From: Solicola gregarius
Lineage (GTDB): Bacteria; Actinomycetota; Actinomycetes; Propionibacteriales; Nocardioidaceae
NCBI RefSeq assembly: GCF_025790165.1
Contig: NZ_CP094970.1
Location: 3,348,001 to 3,412,000 of the forward strand
Length of the DNA: 64,000 nt
Direction of reading: 5' to 3'
The position numbers were made by a program, and so were the translations under genes. Positions 37,726 to 45,642 of this stretch are shown piece after piece. Each line of letters opens with the position of its first letter. The first letter of the stretch is position 1. Under the pieces are notes generated by a model, which was not told the origin of the DNA, did no database searches, and saw only the letters and a program-made list of their open reading frames with translations.

Positions 37726-38397
37726 ATGACGGAATTCCGGCCGAAGTACATTTCGTTCGACTGCTACGGCACCCTCATCGACTGGCAGCTGACTCCGGTC
37801 ACCCGCGAGCTGGTGGGCGACCAGCTCTCCGAGGAGCAGTGGCCGACCTTCCTGGCGAGGTTCAGCAAGTACCGCTACGACCAAGTCATGGGTACGTACT
37901 ACCCGTACCGCCAGGTGCTGCAGGACGCGTTCGACCGGGTCTGCGCACGCTGGGACATCAAGTCCTCGCCGGATGCCGGTGAGCGTCTCGGCGAGGCCGT
38001 GCTGAACTTCGGCGCACACGACGACGTGCCGAAGCCGCTTGCGACCATGGCGGAGCACTTCCCCCTGGTGATCCTGTCGAACGCCGACAATGCGTTCCTC
38101 GAGGTGTCGGCGGCCAAGCTGGGCGCGCCGTTCCATGCCGTGCTCACAGCCGAGCAGGCCGGCGTCTACAAGCCGCGCTTCCAAGCGTTCGAGTACATGA
38201 TGGACACACTGAACGCGTCACCCGCGGACTTCCTGCACATCGCCTCGCACACGCTGTACGACATGGTTCCGGCGTACCATCTCGGCTTCTCGAACCTGGT
38301 CCTCCTCGACCGTGGCTTCGACCCGCTGGTGCCGGTCTACGACTACACCAAGGTCGACTCGCTCGACGAGGTCAACAAGCTGCTCGGCATCGCGTAG
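37726..38397 (+). CDS. HAD hydrolase, haloacid dehalogenase type II-like
   Basis: 223 residues. Motif I FDCYGTLIDW with the nucleophile Asp, motif II VILSNADN, motif III Lys in GVYKPRFQAFEY, then HIASHTLYDMVPAYHLGF. In L-2-haloacid dehalogenases the last motif carries an Asn/Asp pair not obvious here, so dehalogenation is uncertain and a phosphatase or other role is possible. Ribosome site AAGGAG. First gene of an operon with an FAD amine oxidase and an aldehyde dehydrogenase. Confidence 0.85.
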   Translation: MTEFRPKYISFDCYGTLIDWQLTPVTRELVGDQLSEEQWPTFLARFSKYRYDQVMGTYYPYRQVLQDAFDRVCARWDIKSSPDAGERLGEAVLNFGAHDDVPKPLATMAEHFPLVILSNADNAFLEVSAAKLGAPFHAVLTAEQAGVYKPRFQAFEYMMDTLNASPADFLHIASHTLYDMVPAYHLGFSNLVLLDRGFDPLVPVYDYTKVDSLDEVNKLLGIA

Positions 38398-38410
38398 GCG
38401 GGACGGCACT

Positions 38411-39709
38411 TTGAAGCTGACGTCCTACTGGTACGACACCGCCGAACCGTCCGGCGATTACCGTCGCACCCCGGTGCCCGAGACCGCCGACGTGGCGATC
38501 GTCGGCGGCGGTCTGACCGGCCTGTCGGCGGCCGTTGAGCTCGCCCGGCATGGTGCCAAGGTGGTCGTTCTCGAGGCCGAGACTCTCGGGTGGGGAGCTT
38601 CCGGGCGCAACGGTGGCATGGCCACCACCGGACTCGCTATCGGCATGGGCACGGCAATCTCGCGTTACGGTCGTGAACGCGCCGTCGCCATGCACCTGGA
38701 GTACGACCGAGCGATCAGCACCATCGAGGACCTCGTCGACGAATTCGCGATCGACTGCGACTTCGAGCGGTCGGGCAAGCTGGCGCTCGCCTGCAACCAG
38801 CGGGACCTCGACGGTCTACGTGCCGCCCAGGACGAGATCAACCGGATTGCGGAGCTTCCCGACGTCACGGTGCTCGACGGGGCGGACCTCGGGGCCGAGA
38901 TCGCGTCGCCGTTCTACGTCGGAGGCATGGTCGATCCGCGAGGTGCGGGTCTACATGTCGGGAAGTTCGTGCACGGGCTCGCCGGCGCCGCGGCACAGAG
39001 CGGCGCGTACCTGTGCGAGAAGGCGGGTGTGGCGTCGATGACGCCACACGGCGCTCAGACGGTGCTGCAGACCACCCGGGGCTCGGTACGCGCCGCGGAG
39101 GTGCTGATCGCGACCAGCGGCTACACCGGCAAACTCACGCCGTGGTTGCGCCGCCGGGTTCTGCCGGTCGGCAGCTTCATCGTCGTGACGGAGCCGCTCG
39201 GTCCCGAGCTCGCCGCTGAGCTGCTGCCGACCCGCCGGATGGCGTCCGACAGCAAGATGCTCACGTACTACTTCCGGATGACGCCCGACAACCGGCTGTT
39301 GTTCGGTGGGCGAGCGAGGTTCGCACTCTCCAACCCCGACTCGGATCTACGTAGCGCGAAGGTGCTGAGGAAGGCGATGACGACGGTGTTTCCCGCGTTG
39401 CGCTCGGCGCGGATCGACTACACCTGGGGCGGCCTCGTCGACATCACCCTCGACCAGATGGTGCACACCGGGATGACCAAGGGCGCGCACTACTCGCTGG
39501 GCTACAGCGGGCACGGGGTGCAGATGGCGACTCACATGGGACGCGAGATGGGGCTCTACCTTGCGGGTAAGTCCGAGTCGTACCCGTGGGCCGGAGACAA
39601 GTTCCCTGCAGTCCCGGGCAATCTCGGGTCGCCGTGGTTCCTGCCGATCGTCGGCGCCGGCGCGCACGTCGTCGACGGCTGGAACAGGTTGACCGGCGGA
39701 CGCCGATGA
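38411..39709 (+). CDS. FAD-dependent amine oxidase (PuuB-like, DAO family)
   Basis: 432 residues. FAD fold DVAIVGGGLTGLSAAVELARHG and the PuuB-type GWGASGRNGGMA; C-terminal YTWGGLVDITLDQMVHTG and YSLGYSGHGVQMATHMG. Related to gamma-glutamylputrescine oxidase; it should oxidise a primary or secondary amine to an aldehyde, which the adjacent dehydrogenase would then handle. The start is TTG at 38411, because the homologous region begins at once (KLTSYWYDTAE) and no ATG is near. Its stop overlaps the next start (ATGA). Confidence 0.88.
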   Translation: MKLTSYWYDTAEPSGDYRRTPVPETADVAIVGGGLTGLSAAVELARHGAKVVVLEAETLGWGASGRNGGMATTGLAIGMGTAISRYGRERAVAMHLEYDRAISTIEDLVDEFAIDCDFERSGKLALACNQRDLDGLRAAQDEINRIAELPDVTVLDGADLGAEIASPFYVGGMVDPRGAGLHVGKFVHGLAGAAAQSGAYLCEKAGVASMTPHGAQTVLQTTRGSVRAAEVLIATSGYTGKLTPWLRRRVLPVGSFIVVTEPLGPELAAELLPTRRMASDSKMLTYYFRMTPDNRLLFGGRARFALSNPDSDLRSAKVLRKAMTTVFPALRSARIDYTWGGLVDITLDQMVHTGMTKGAHYSLGYSGHGVQMATHMGREMGLYLAGKSESYPWAGDKFPAVPGNLGSPWFLPIVGAGAHVVDGWNRLTGGRR

Positions 39710-41160
39710 CGTCGACGGTCTCACCACATGCGGCCGAGCAGCGCCGGGCTCCCGCACTCCCTGGTGGGGCGTTCGTCGAGGGACGCTGGGTGCCGGCGGG
39801 CGACGAGGCCGTCCTCGACCCCGAGGACGGCGCCGTCGTCGGCTACGCCGCTCGTACGAGCCCAGCGGACGTCGCCCGCGCCATCGGTCATCTGAGCAAC
39901 GCGCGTGCGGAATGGCCCGTACGCGAGCGGCAGGCGGCGCTCCGGCGAGCCGCGGCCGGGGTCGCCGAGCGGCGAGACGAGTTCGCGGCCCTGATCGCGG
40001 CCGAGGGCATCAAGACCGTCACCGAGGCGCGCGGCGAGGTCGATCGGTGCATCGAGACCCTGACCCTCTCGGCGACCGTTGCCGACGCGCTCATCGGCGA
40101 GACCATCCCGTTCGACTCGAGTCCGCGTGGAGCGGGCAAGATCGGTTGGTACACGCGCGAGCCGCTCGGCGTCGTTGGCGCGATCACGCCGTTCAACGAT
40201 CCGCTCAACCTCGTTGCGCACAAGGTCGGTCCGGCGTTGCTTGCGGGCAACGGCGTCATCCTGAAGCCGTCAGAGCACACCCCACTGACCGCGCTGACCC
40301 TGACCGAGGTGCTGCTGAGCGCAGGGGTCCCGGCTGACCGGATCGCCGTCGTGTGTGGCGACTACGAGGTCGGCAACGCGCTCGTCTCCGATTCACGGCT
40401 CGCCGCGGTTTCGTTCACCGGCGGCCCGCACACCGCCGAGGCGATCACTCGGTCGGCCGGTATCAAGAAGCTGCTGATGGAGCTCGGCGGCAACAACCCG
40501 ACGATCGTGTGCGAGGACGCCGACGTCGACCGCGCAGTCAGCGCCGTGGTCGACGGTGCGTTCGGAGCGGCCGGCCAGAACTGTCTATCCGTGCAGCGGG
40601 TGTACGTGCACTCGCGTGTGCACGACACCTTCCTGCGCCGTGTCGTCGCCGGGACCGGTGCGCTGAAGGTCGGCGCCAAGACTGCGCCCGACACCGACAT
40701 CGGACCCATGATCAGCGAGGCGGCCGCGCGTCGGGTCGAAGGACAGGTCGAATACGCCGTGCGCCAAGGCGCCACGGTGTGGACGGGCGCGGTACGACGA
40801 GGGTCCTTCTACGAGCCGACGGTGCTGACCGACGTACCGACTGGGTCGACCTTGCTGACCAAGGAGATCTTCGGCCCGGTTGTCGTCGTCGAGCCCTTCG
40901 AGTCGTACGCCGACGCCGTGACGAACGCGAACTCGACGGGGGACGCACTGCATGCGGGCGTGTTCACTGAATCGGTACATACGGCGAAGCGGCTGTCTGG
41001 TGAGCTGCGCGCTGGGTGCGTACTCGTCAACGAGACGAGCGACTTCCGGATCGATGCGATGCCGTTCGGCGGCTTCGGAACCTCCGGCATCGGACGCGAG
41101 GGCGTCCGCTTCGCGGTTCGCGAGCTGTCCGCGCCGAGGAGCGTCATCCTCGCCGGCTGA
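39706..41160 (+). CDS. Aldehyde dehydrogenase (NAD(P)-dependent)
   Basis: 484 residues. Cofactor motif VSFTGGPHTAEAI, catalytic Glu in LLMELGGNNPTIV, catalytic Cys in GAAGQNCLSVQR, and KEIFGPVVVVEPF. Pattern nearest the succinate-semialdehyde or glyceraldehyde-3-phosphate-type ALDHs. It probably oxidises the aldehyde made by the preceding amine oxidase; the start codon overlaps that gene's stop. Last gene of the three-gene operon, ending at a bidirectional hairpin. Confidence 0.93.
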   Translation: MTSTVSPHAAEQRRAPALPGGAFVEGRWVPAGDEAVLDPEDGAVVGYAARTSPADVARAIGHLSNARAEWPVRERQAALRRAAAGVAERRDEFAALIAAEGIKTVTEARGEVDRCIETLTLSATVADALIGETIPFDSSPRGAGKIGWYTREPLGVVGAITPFNDPLNLVAHKVGPALLAGNGVILKPSEHTPLTALTLTEVLLSAGVPADRIAVVCGDYEVGNALVSDSRLAAVSFTGGPHTAEAITRSAGIKKLLMELGGNNPTIVCEDADVDRAVSAVVDGAFGAAGQNCLSVQRVYVHSRVHDTFLRRVVAGTGALKVGAKTAPDTDIGPMISEAAARRVEGQVEYAVRQGATVWTGAVRRGSFYEPTVLTDVPTGSTLLTKEIFGPVVVVEPFESYADAVTNANSTGDALHAGVFTESVHTAKRLSGELRAGCVLVNETSDFRIDAMPFGGFGTSGIGREGVRFAVRELSAPRSVILAG

Positions 41161-41178
41161 CACCACCGCGACCAATGC

Positions 41179-41203
41179 AGCCTGCCCCGCCTAGCGGCAG
41201 GCT
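41179..41203. terminator. Bidirectional hairpin between convergent ALDH and SDR genes
   Basis: AGCCTGCC and GGCAGGCT (41179-41186, 41196-41203) around a nine-base loop. It overlaps the SDR stop codon and lies 18 bases after the ALDH stop. Confidence 0.6.
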
Positions 41204-41936
41204 AGAACGCCGTATAGCCGCCGTCGACCGGCAGCACGGCGCCGGTGATGTACGAAGACTCGCGGGAGGCGAGGAACAGGATCGCCTCGGCGACCTCGTC
41301 GGATGTGGCGAGACGCTGGAGAGGGATCGCGGACTCCCGCTCGCGGCGGTAGGCGTCGGGATCGGCCCTGCGCTGGATGGACGCCTCGATGATCGGCGTG
41401 GCCGTGAGGCCGGGTGCCACGACGTTGACCCGGATGTTGCGCGGCGCCCACTCGATCGCGGCTCCCTTCGCGAGCATGATGAGTCCGCCCTTCGCCGCGG
41501 AGTAGAGGACCTCCTCGGGTTTGCCGACGATGCCCAATCGTGAGCCTACGCAGACGATGGAGCCTCCCGACTTTGGCACCAGGGGAGCGAAGTGCTTCAT
41601 GACGAGGAACGCGCTGAGCAGGTTGCTGTGCAGCACGTCGCGGGCGTCCTCGTACGGCATCTCGGTCAATGCGCTGCTGCGCTGCAGCCCGTGGTTGATC
41701 ACGATCGCGTCGACGCCGGCGAAGGAGGCTTTCGCCTTGTCCGCAAGGGCCGATACGAACGCTTCATCGTTGAGATCGCCGGGTACGTAAAGATCGGACG
41801 CGCCCGCAGACTCCAGGACGTTGCGCCTGCCGGTGAGCACCAGTCGGGCGCCCTCGTTGCGGAAGCGCGCGCTGACGGCCTCGCCGATGCCGCTAGTCGC
41901 GCCGGTGACGAGGGCGGTGGTGTTCTCGAGTCTCAT
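41202..41936 (-). CDS. Short-chain dehydrogenase/reductase of the amine cluster
   Basis: 244 residues. TGATSGIGE for the cofactor, INHG in place of the usual NNAG, catalytic Ser in GSRLG and the Tyr-Lys pair YSAAK, C-terminal GAVLPVDGGY. Classical SDR reducing or oxidising an alcohol/ketone. It follows the DSD1-type enzyme by 43 bases and so probably acts on the same hydroxy- or keto-acid pathway. Substrate unknown. Confidence 0.9.
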   Translation of the reverse strand: MRLENTTALVTGATSGIGEAVSARFRNEGARLVLTGRRNVLESAGASDLYVPGDLNDEAFVSALADKAKASFAGVDAIVINHGLQRSSALTEMPYEDARDVLHSNLLSAFLVMKHFAPLVPKSGGSIVCVGSRLGIVGKPEEVLYSAAKGGLIMLAKGAAIEWAPRNIRVNVVAPGLTATPIIEASIQRRADPDAYRRERESAIPLQRLATSDEVAEAILFLASRESSYITGAVLPVDGGYTAF

Positions 41937-41979
41937 GGTCGTTCTCCGAGCGGGCGATCGTCGTTGTGGGTAGGGGATG

Positions 41980-43089
41980 TCAGCCGAGCAGGCCGCGCGC
42001 CGCGACCGGCCAGCGTTCGACGCTGGCGCCCTGTGCGTCGGTCACCACAAGTTCCTCGAAGCTGTTGACCACCGGGCACACGTGGTTCGGTACGACCGGC
42101 AGCACCGTGCCCACGGTCGGCTGGGACTGCTCTGGCGGCACCTGCAGATAGCCGTGGTACTCGTTGAGGCGGGACAGAACCGCCGGATCGCCCGCGACGC
42201 CTCCGTAGCCACGCTGCGGGTTGCCCTCGCGGCCGAGGGCCTTGGTACCGACGTCCATGATCGCCTGACCCGGCACCTGCGTGCTCACCACCGTCGAGGC
42301 GACGAACAGGGCGATCTGATCGTCAGTGCACGCGCCGAGACGTACGTTGTCGCGGTCGCAGAAGACGTACTCGCCCGGGCGGACCTCCGTGATGACCTCG
42401 CTCGTGGAGTACTCGACCGTCGGAGTGGAGCCGGCGCTCACCACCTCCGCGGTGACACCGACGCCGGCCAGGGCTCGTACGGCGGCGGTGAGCTCCTGGT
42501 CTTGGTCCTTGGCTGCGCCGACTCGGTCCTCCGGTCTCGAACCGCCGTGACCCGGGTATGTGTAGATCCCGACCGGTACGAGGCCGCGGGCTCGGGCGTG
42601 CGCCGCCAGCCTTCCCGCTTGCTCGGCCGTGGTGCCGGAACGCCGGGCTCCGCAGTCGACCTCGACGACGATCTGCAGGCGGTCCGGCGCGTCTCCCATG
42701 GCGTCGGCGAGGGCATCGACGGACTCGAAGGAGTCGACGCCGACTCGCAGCCCGACTCGCTCGGCGAGCCGGCGGATCCGCCGGCCCTTCGTACCGGCGG
42801 GCCAGACGGGGTACGCGAGGAAGATGTCGTCGAAGCCGGCCGCGGCGAACACTTCGGCCTCGCCAACGGTGCCCGCGGTGATCCCGGCGGCGCCGGCGGC
42901 GAGTTGCAGGCGGCCGATCTCGAGGCACTTGTGCGTCTTGACGTGCGGACGTAGGTGTTGATGGCGTTCGTCGGCAAGCGCCTGCATCCGTTCGATGTTG
43001 CGCTGCATCGTCTCCCGGACGACGATCGGCGACGGGGTGTCGAGTTCGTCACCGAGTAGCCCGTCGAGGGCCTGCTGCAGGCTGTGCAT
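41980..43089 (-). CDS. DSD1-type PLP enzyme (D-threonine aldolase / D-serine dehydratase family)
   Basis: 369 residues, fold type III (alanine-racemase N domain). The PLP lysine lies in LRPHVKTHK, followed by AGITAGTVGEAEVFA and YPGHGGSR; the C-terminal domain has the metal-binding pair in PNHVCPVVN typical of D-threonine aldolase, D-serine dehydratase and 3-hydroxyaspartate dehydratase. It acts on a D- or beta-hydroxy amino acid. The start is ATG 43089 with AAGGAG; a Met at 43119 lacks a site. It lies 51 bases after the RidA-like gene, same strand. Confidence 0.9.
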   Translation of the reverse strand: MHSLQQALDGLLGDELDTPSPIVVRETMQRNIERMQALADERHQHLRPHVKTHKCLEIGRLQLAAGAAGITAGTVGEAEVFAAAGFDDIFLAYPVWPAGTKGRRIRRLAERVGLRVGVDSFESVDALADAMGDAPDRLQIVVEVDCGARRSGTTAEQAGRLAAHARARGLVPVGIYTYPGHGGSRPEDRVGAAKDQDQELTAAVRALAGVGVTAEVVSAGSTPTVEYSTSEVITEVRPGEYVFCDRDNVRLGACTDDQIALFVASTVVSTQVPGQAIMDVGTKALGREGNPQRGYGGVAGDPAVLSRLNEYHGYLQVPPEQSQPTVGTVLPVVPNHVCPVVNSFEELVVTDAQGASVERWPVAARGLLG

Positions 43090-43140
43090 CGGAACTCCTT
43101 GGCTGAATAGCGAGGCCACGCGGGCTGCGTACGTGGGCGG

Positions 43141-43434
43141 TTATGCGCGGCCGCAGACCAGGCGGATCTCCGCCGGGCTGTTCCGCGGCAGTGCGGCAAC
43201 GCCGATCGCCGAGCGCGCCTGGACTGCCAGCGGCCGCGCCACGTCGACATCGAGGTCGAGGCCGAGGACGCCATCGTCCATCAGCCCGCCGTCGCAGTAC
43301 GGCAGCTGCCCGGAGACGTAGATGGCGGAGTCGGCCGTCCGGTAGGCGGCGTGCTTCGGGTCCGCGGACAAGGGTGGCAGCGAGTGGCCGAGCGCGATCA
43401 GCCGGTCATTCGCCGACTCGACGGCGTACGCCAT
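43141..43434 (-). CDS. RidA-like protein with internal deletion
   Basis: 97 residues, where this RidA group (YjgF/YER057c type) has about 150. The N-terminus is normal (NDRLIALGHSLPPLSADP, SAIYVSGQLPY) and the C-terminus is normal (ARSAIGVAALPRNSPAEI, holding the Arg that binds the substrate carboxylate). The central segment between, with the long helix and following strand, about 50 residues, is missing in frame. RidA proteins hydrolyse reactive enamines/imines made by PLP and amine-oxidising enzymes, which fits the cluster, but this form may not fold. First gene of its unit, with a probable GntR operator upstream. Confidence 0.8.
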   Translation of the reverse strand: MAYAVESANDRLIALGHSLPPLSADPKHAAYRTADSAIYVSGQLPYCDGGLMDDGVLGLDLDVDVARPLAVQARSAIGVAALPRNSPAEIRLVCGRA

Positions 43435-43488
43435 GAAGGCCGCCTTCCCCTCGGTGATTAATCTCGCCGACAGTATGGTGCCGACAGG

Positions 43489-43506
43489 CGATTGTCAACA
43501 ATGTGC
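43489..43506. promoter_or_regulatory. Probable GntR operator, copy 2
   Basis: CGATTGTCAACAATGTGC, 55-72 bases before the RidA-like start. Matches the reverse complement of 37640-37658 except at two positions; core ATTGTCAACAAT is nearly palindromic. Confidence 0.75.
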
Positions 43507-43537
43507 CCACCGTATCGATCGGTGCCTCGCCGGAGGC

Positions 43538-44089
43538 TCAGCGCAGCGTGACCCCGGCGGCCGCGAACTCCTGCTCGACGCGCGGGAGGTTCGCATCGGC
43601 GACAGCCGCGGTCAGCGGGCGCAAGACCGTCACCGAGAAGCCCTCGCGGGCGCCGTCGAGCGCGGTCGCGCGGACGCAGTAGTCGGTGGCGATGCCGCAG
43701 ACGTCGAACGTCGTGACGTCGCGATCTCGTAGCCAGGTGGCGAGATCGAGGCCGTCGGCGTCCTTGCCCTCGAAGCCGGAGTACGCCGCTTCGTACTCGC
43801 CTTTGCGGAAGATGTCGACGAACATCGACTCGTCGATCGGCTCGTGGAACTCCTCGCCCTGTGTGCCGACGACACAGTGCGGCGGCCAGGAGTCGACGAA
43901 GTCGGGATCGTCGCTGAAGTGGTCGCCGGGATCGATGTGGTGATCCTTGGTCGCGATCACGAGGTCGTACGCGCCGCTCTCGACCGTGTCGCGGATCGCC
44001 GTGGCGACCGCGCTGCCGCCGTCGACACCCATCGATCCGCCTTCACAGAAGTCGTTCTGGACGTCGACGACGATGAGCGTCCTGGTCAT
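43538..44089 (-). CDS. pncA: Nicotinamidase
   Basis: 183 residues. Catalytic Asp in VVDVQNDFCEGG, metal-site Asp and His residues in TKDHHIDPGDHF, Lys in RKGEYEAAYSGFEG, and nucleophile Cys in GIATDYCVRATALDG. It converts nicotinamide to nicotinate in NAD salvage. It overlaps the upstream pncB gene by four bases (ATGA), so the two salvage steps are made together. Confidence 0.95.
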   Translation of the reverse strand: MTRTLIVVDVQNDFCEGGSMGVDGGSAVATAIRDTVESGAYDLVIATKDHHIDPGDHFSDDPDFVDSWPPHCVVGTQGEEFHEPIDESMFVDIFRKGEYEAAYSGFEGKDADGLDLATWLRDRDVTTFDVCGIATDYCVRATALDGAREGFSVTVLRPLTAAVADANLPRVEQEFAAAGVTLR

Positions 44090-45375
44090 CGTCCCTCCCG
44101 GAGATAGGTGGTCTCGATTGCGGGTTCGCCGTGCGACAGCTGCCGGGCGTGTGGGGGGAGCTCCTCGACGCTCGTACGCCTTCGCTGTCGTGCCGATTCC
44201 AAGGATTCGTCGAAGACGCGTTCACCCGAACGTACGAGCGGGACGAGCAGCTCGCGACCGTCCCGCGGTGCTGCATGCTCACCGATGCCGATGACCTCCT
44301 GCGTCGCGACGCCGGCAGCGCCGATCCGCCGCCACGCGTACTTGCGGCCGCCGACCGACAGCTTGTCCTTGCTCTTCTTCGCGACACCGATCAGATCGCC
44401 GTCGGCTCCGCGTGCGACGAGCTTGTAGACGAACCCGCACGTGGGGTGACCGGAGCCGGTGACCAGCGATGTGCCGACGCCGTACCCGTCTGCGGGTGCG
44501 GCGGCGAGCGCCGCGATCGCATGCTCGTCGAGGTCGCTGGTGACGATGACCCGCGTCTTCGTGGCGCCGAGGGAATCCAGCTGCTTGCGCACCTGCGCTG
44601 CGAGCTGCGGCAGGTCGCCCGAGTCGATGCGTACGGCGCCGAGCTCGGTTCCCGCGACATCGACGGCGGCGCGTACGGCCGTCTCGATGTCGTAGGTGTC
44701 GACCAGCAGTGTCGTGCCCCGACCGAGCGACGCGACCTGGGAGGCGAAGGCGTCCCGCTCGTCGTCGTGGAGCAGCGTGAACGCGTGCGCGCTCGTGCCT
44801 GCCGTGGGAATACCGTGTACGCGGCCCGCCTCGAGGTTCGAGGTCGCATCGAAGCCCGCGATGTACGCTGCGCGCGCCGACGCCACCGCCGCCCGCTCAT
44901 GCGTACGCCGCGAGCCCATCTCGATGCACGGGCGGCCTCCCGCGGCGGTGATCATCCGCGACGCGGCGGACGCGATCGCACTGTCGTGGTTGAGGATCGA
45001 GAGCGCGAGGGTCTCCAGCACGACCGCCTCGCCGAACGTCCCCTCGACGATCAGCAGCGGCGACCCGGGAAAGAATGCCTCACCCTCGGGGTAGCCCCAG
45101 ATGTCGCCGGTGAAGCGGTAGTCGGCCAGCCAGTCGAGGGTCGAGCCGTCGACGATGTGGTGCTCCGCGAGATGCCCGAGTGCGGCATCGTCGAAGCGGA
45201 ACTCGGCGATCGCGTCGAGCAGCCGACCCGTGCCGGCGACGATCCCGTAGCGGCGGCCGTCGGGCAGGCGACGCGGGAACATCTCGAACACGGCGCGCCG
45301 GGTGGCCGTGCCGTCGCGCAAGGACGCCTGCAGCATGGTGAGCTCGTACTGGTCGGTGAGCAACGCTGTGGTCAC
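44086..45375 (-). CDS. pncB: Nicotinate phosphoribosyltransferase
   Basis: 429 residues. N-terminal LLTDQYELTMLQAS is diagnostic; also MGSRRTHERAAVASARAAYIAGFDATSN and VRIDSGDLPQLAAQVRKQLDSLG, the PRPP/phosphate site. It makes nicotinate mononucleotide from the PncA product, with ATP and PRPP. The first gene of the pncB-pncA operon. The 267-base space upstream holds a family A hairpin and the promoter of the divergent hydrolase gene. Confidence 0.95.
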   Translation of the reverse strand: MTTALLTDQYELTMLQASLRDGTATRRAVFEMFPRRLPDGRRYGIVAGTGRLLDAIAEFRFDDAALGHLAEHHIVDGSTLDWLADYRFTGDIWGYPEGEAFFPGSPLLIVEGTFGEAVVLETLALSILNHDSAIASAASRMITAAGGRPCIEMGSRRTHERAAVASARAAYIAGFDATSNLEAGRVHGIPTAGTSAHAFTLLHDDERDAFASQVASLGRGTTLLVDTYDIETAVRAAVDVAGTELGAVRIDSGDLPQLAAQVRKQLDSLGATKTRVIVTSDLDEHAIAALAAAPADGYGVGTSLVTGSGHPTCGFVYKLVARGADGDLIGVAKKSKDKLSVGGRKYAWRRIGAAGVATQEVIGIGEHAAPRDGRELLVPLVRSGERVFDESLESARQRRRTSVEELPPHARQLSHGEPAIETTYLREGR

Positions 45376-45439
45376 CCGCCAAGCGTACGGCGGTATGTCG
45401 GCAGGAGACGCGGAGGTCCGTCCGGGGCGCTCGTGGCTT

Positions 45440-45500
45440 CGCGAGTGGCGCAGATCCGTTGGCCGCGGGGCGTTTCAGCAACAGATGTGCGCCACTCGCG
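45440..45500. repeat. Intergenic hairpin, family A copy 3
   Basis: Perfect 13-base arms CGCGAGTGGCGCA (45440-45452) and complement (45488-45500), identical to copy 2. The interior is less symmetric. It lies between divergent pncB and the M20 hydrolase gene. Confidence 0.87.
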
Positions 45501-45557
45501 GGCGAACGGAAGCCCAGGAGGCGAGGCGGGAACCCGCCAGACGACAAGCTCACTCGT

Positions 45558-45592
45558 AGATTCAATCGATCAGTACGTCAGAAAGATTCAAT
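45558..45592 (+). promoter_or_regulatory. Direct repeat ahead of the M20 hydrolase operon
   Basis: AGATTCAAT at 45558-45566 and 45584-45592, 26 bases apart, in an AT-rich patch 50-85 bases before the start at 45643. A plausible activator or repressor site; the LysR protein encoded at 49997 is a candidate. Confidence 0.4.
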
Positions 45593-45642
45593 TGGACCTA
45601 TCGTGCTCCGCTCGCCAAGATGTTGCGCCAACGGAGGTGCAG

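Noticed and set aside
37726-38397. Confident call of L-2-haloacid dehalogenase activity
   Set aside because: The overall family fits, but the last motif lacks the expected catalytic pair and the cluster deals with amines, so only the HAD family is claimed.
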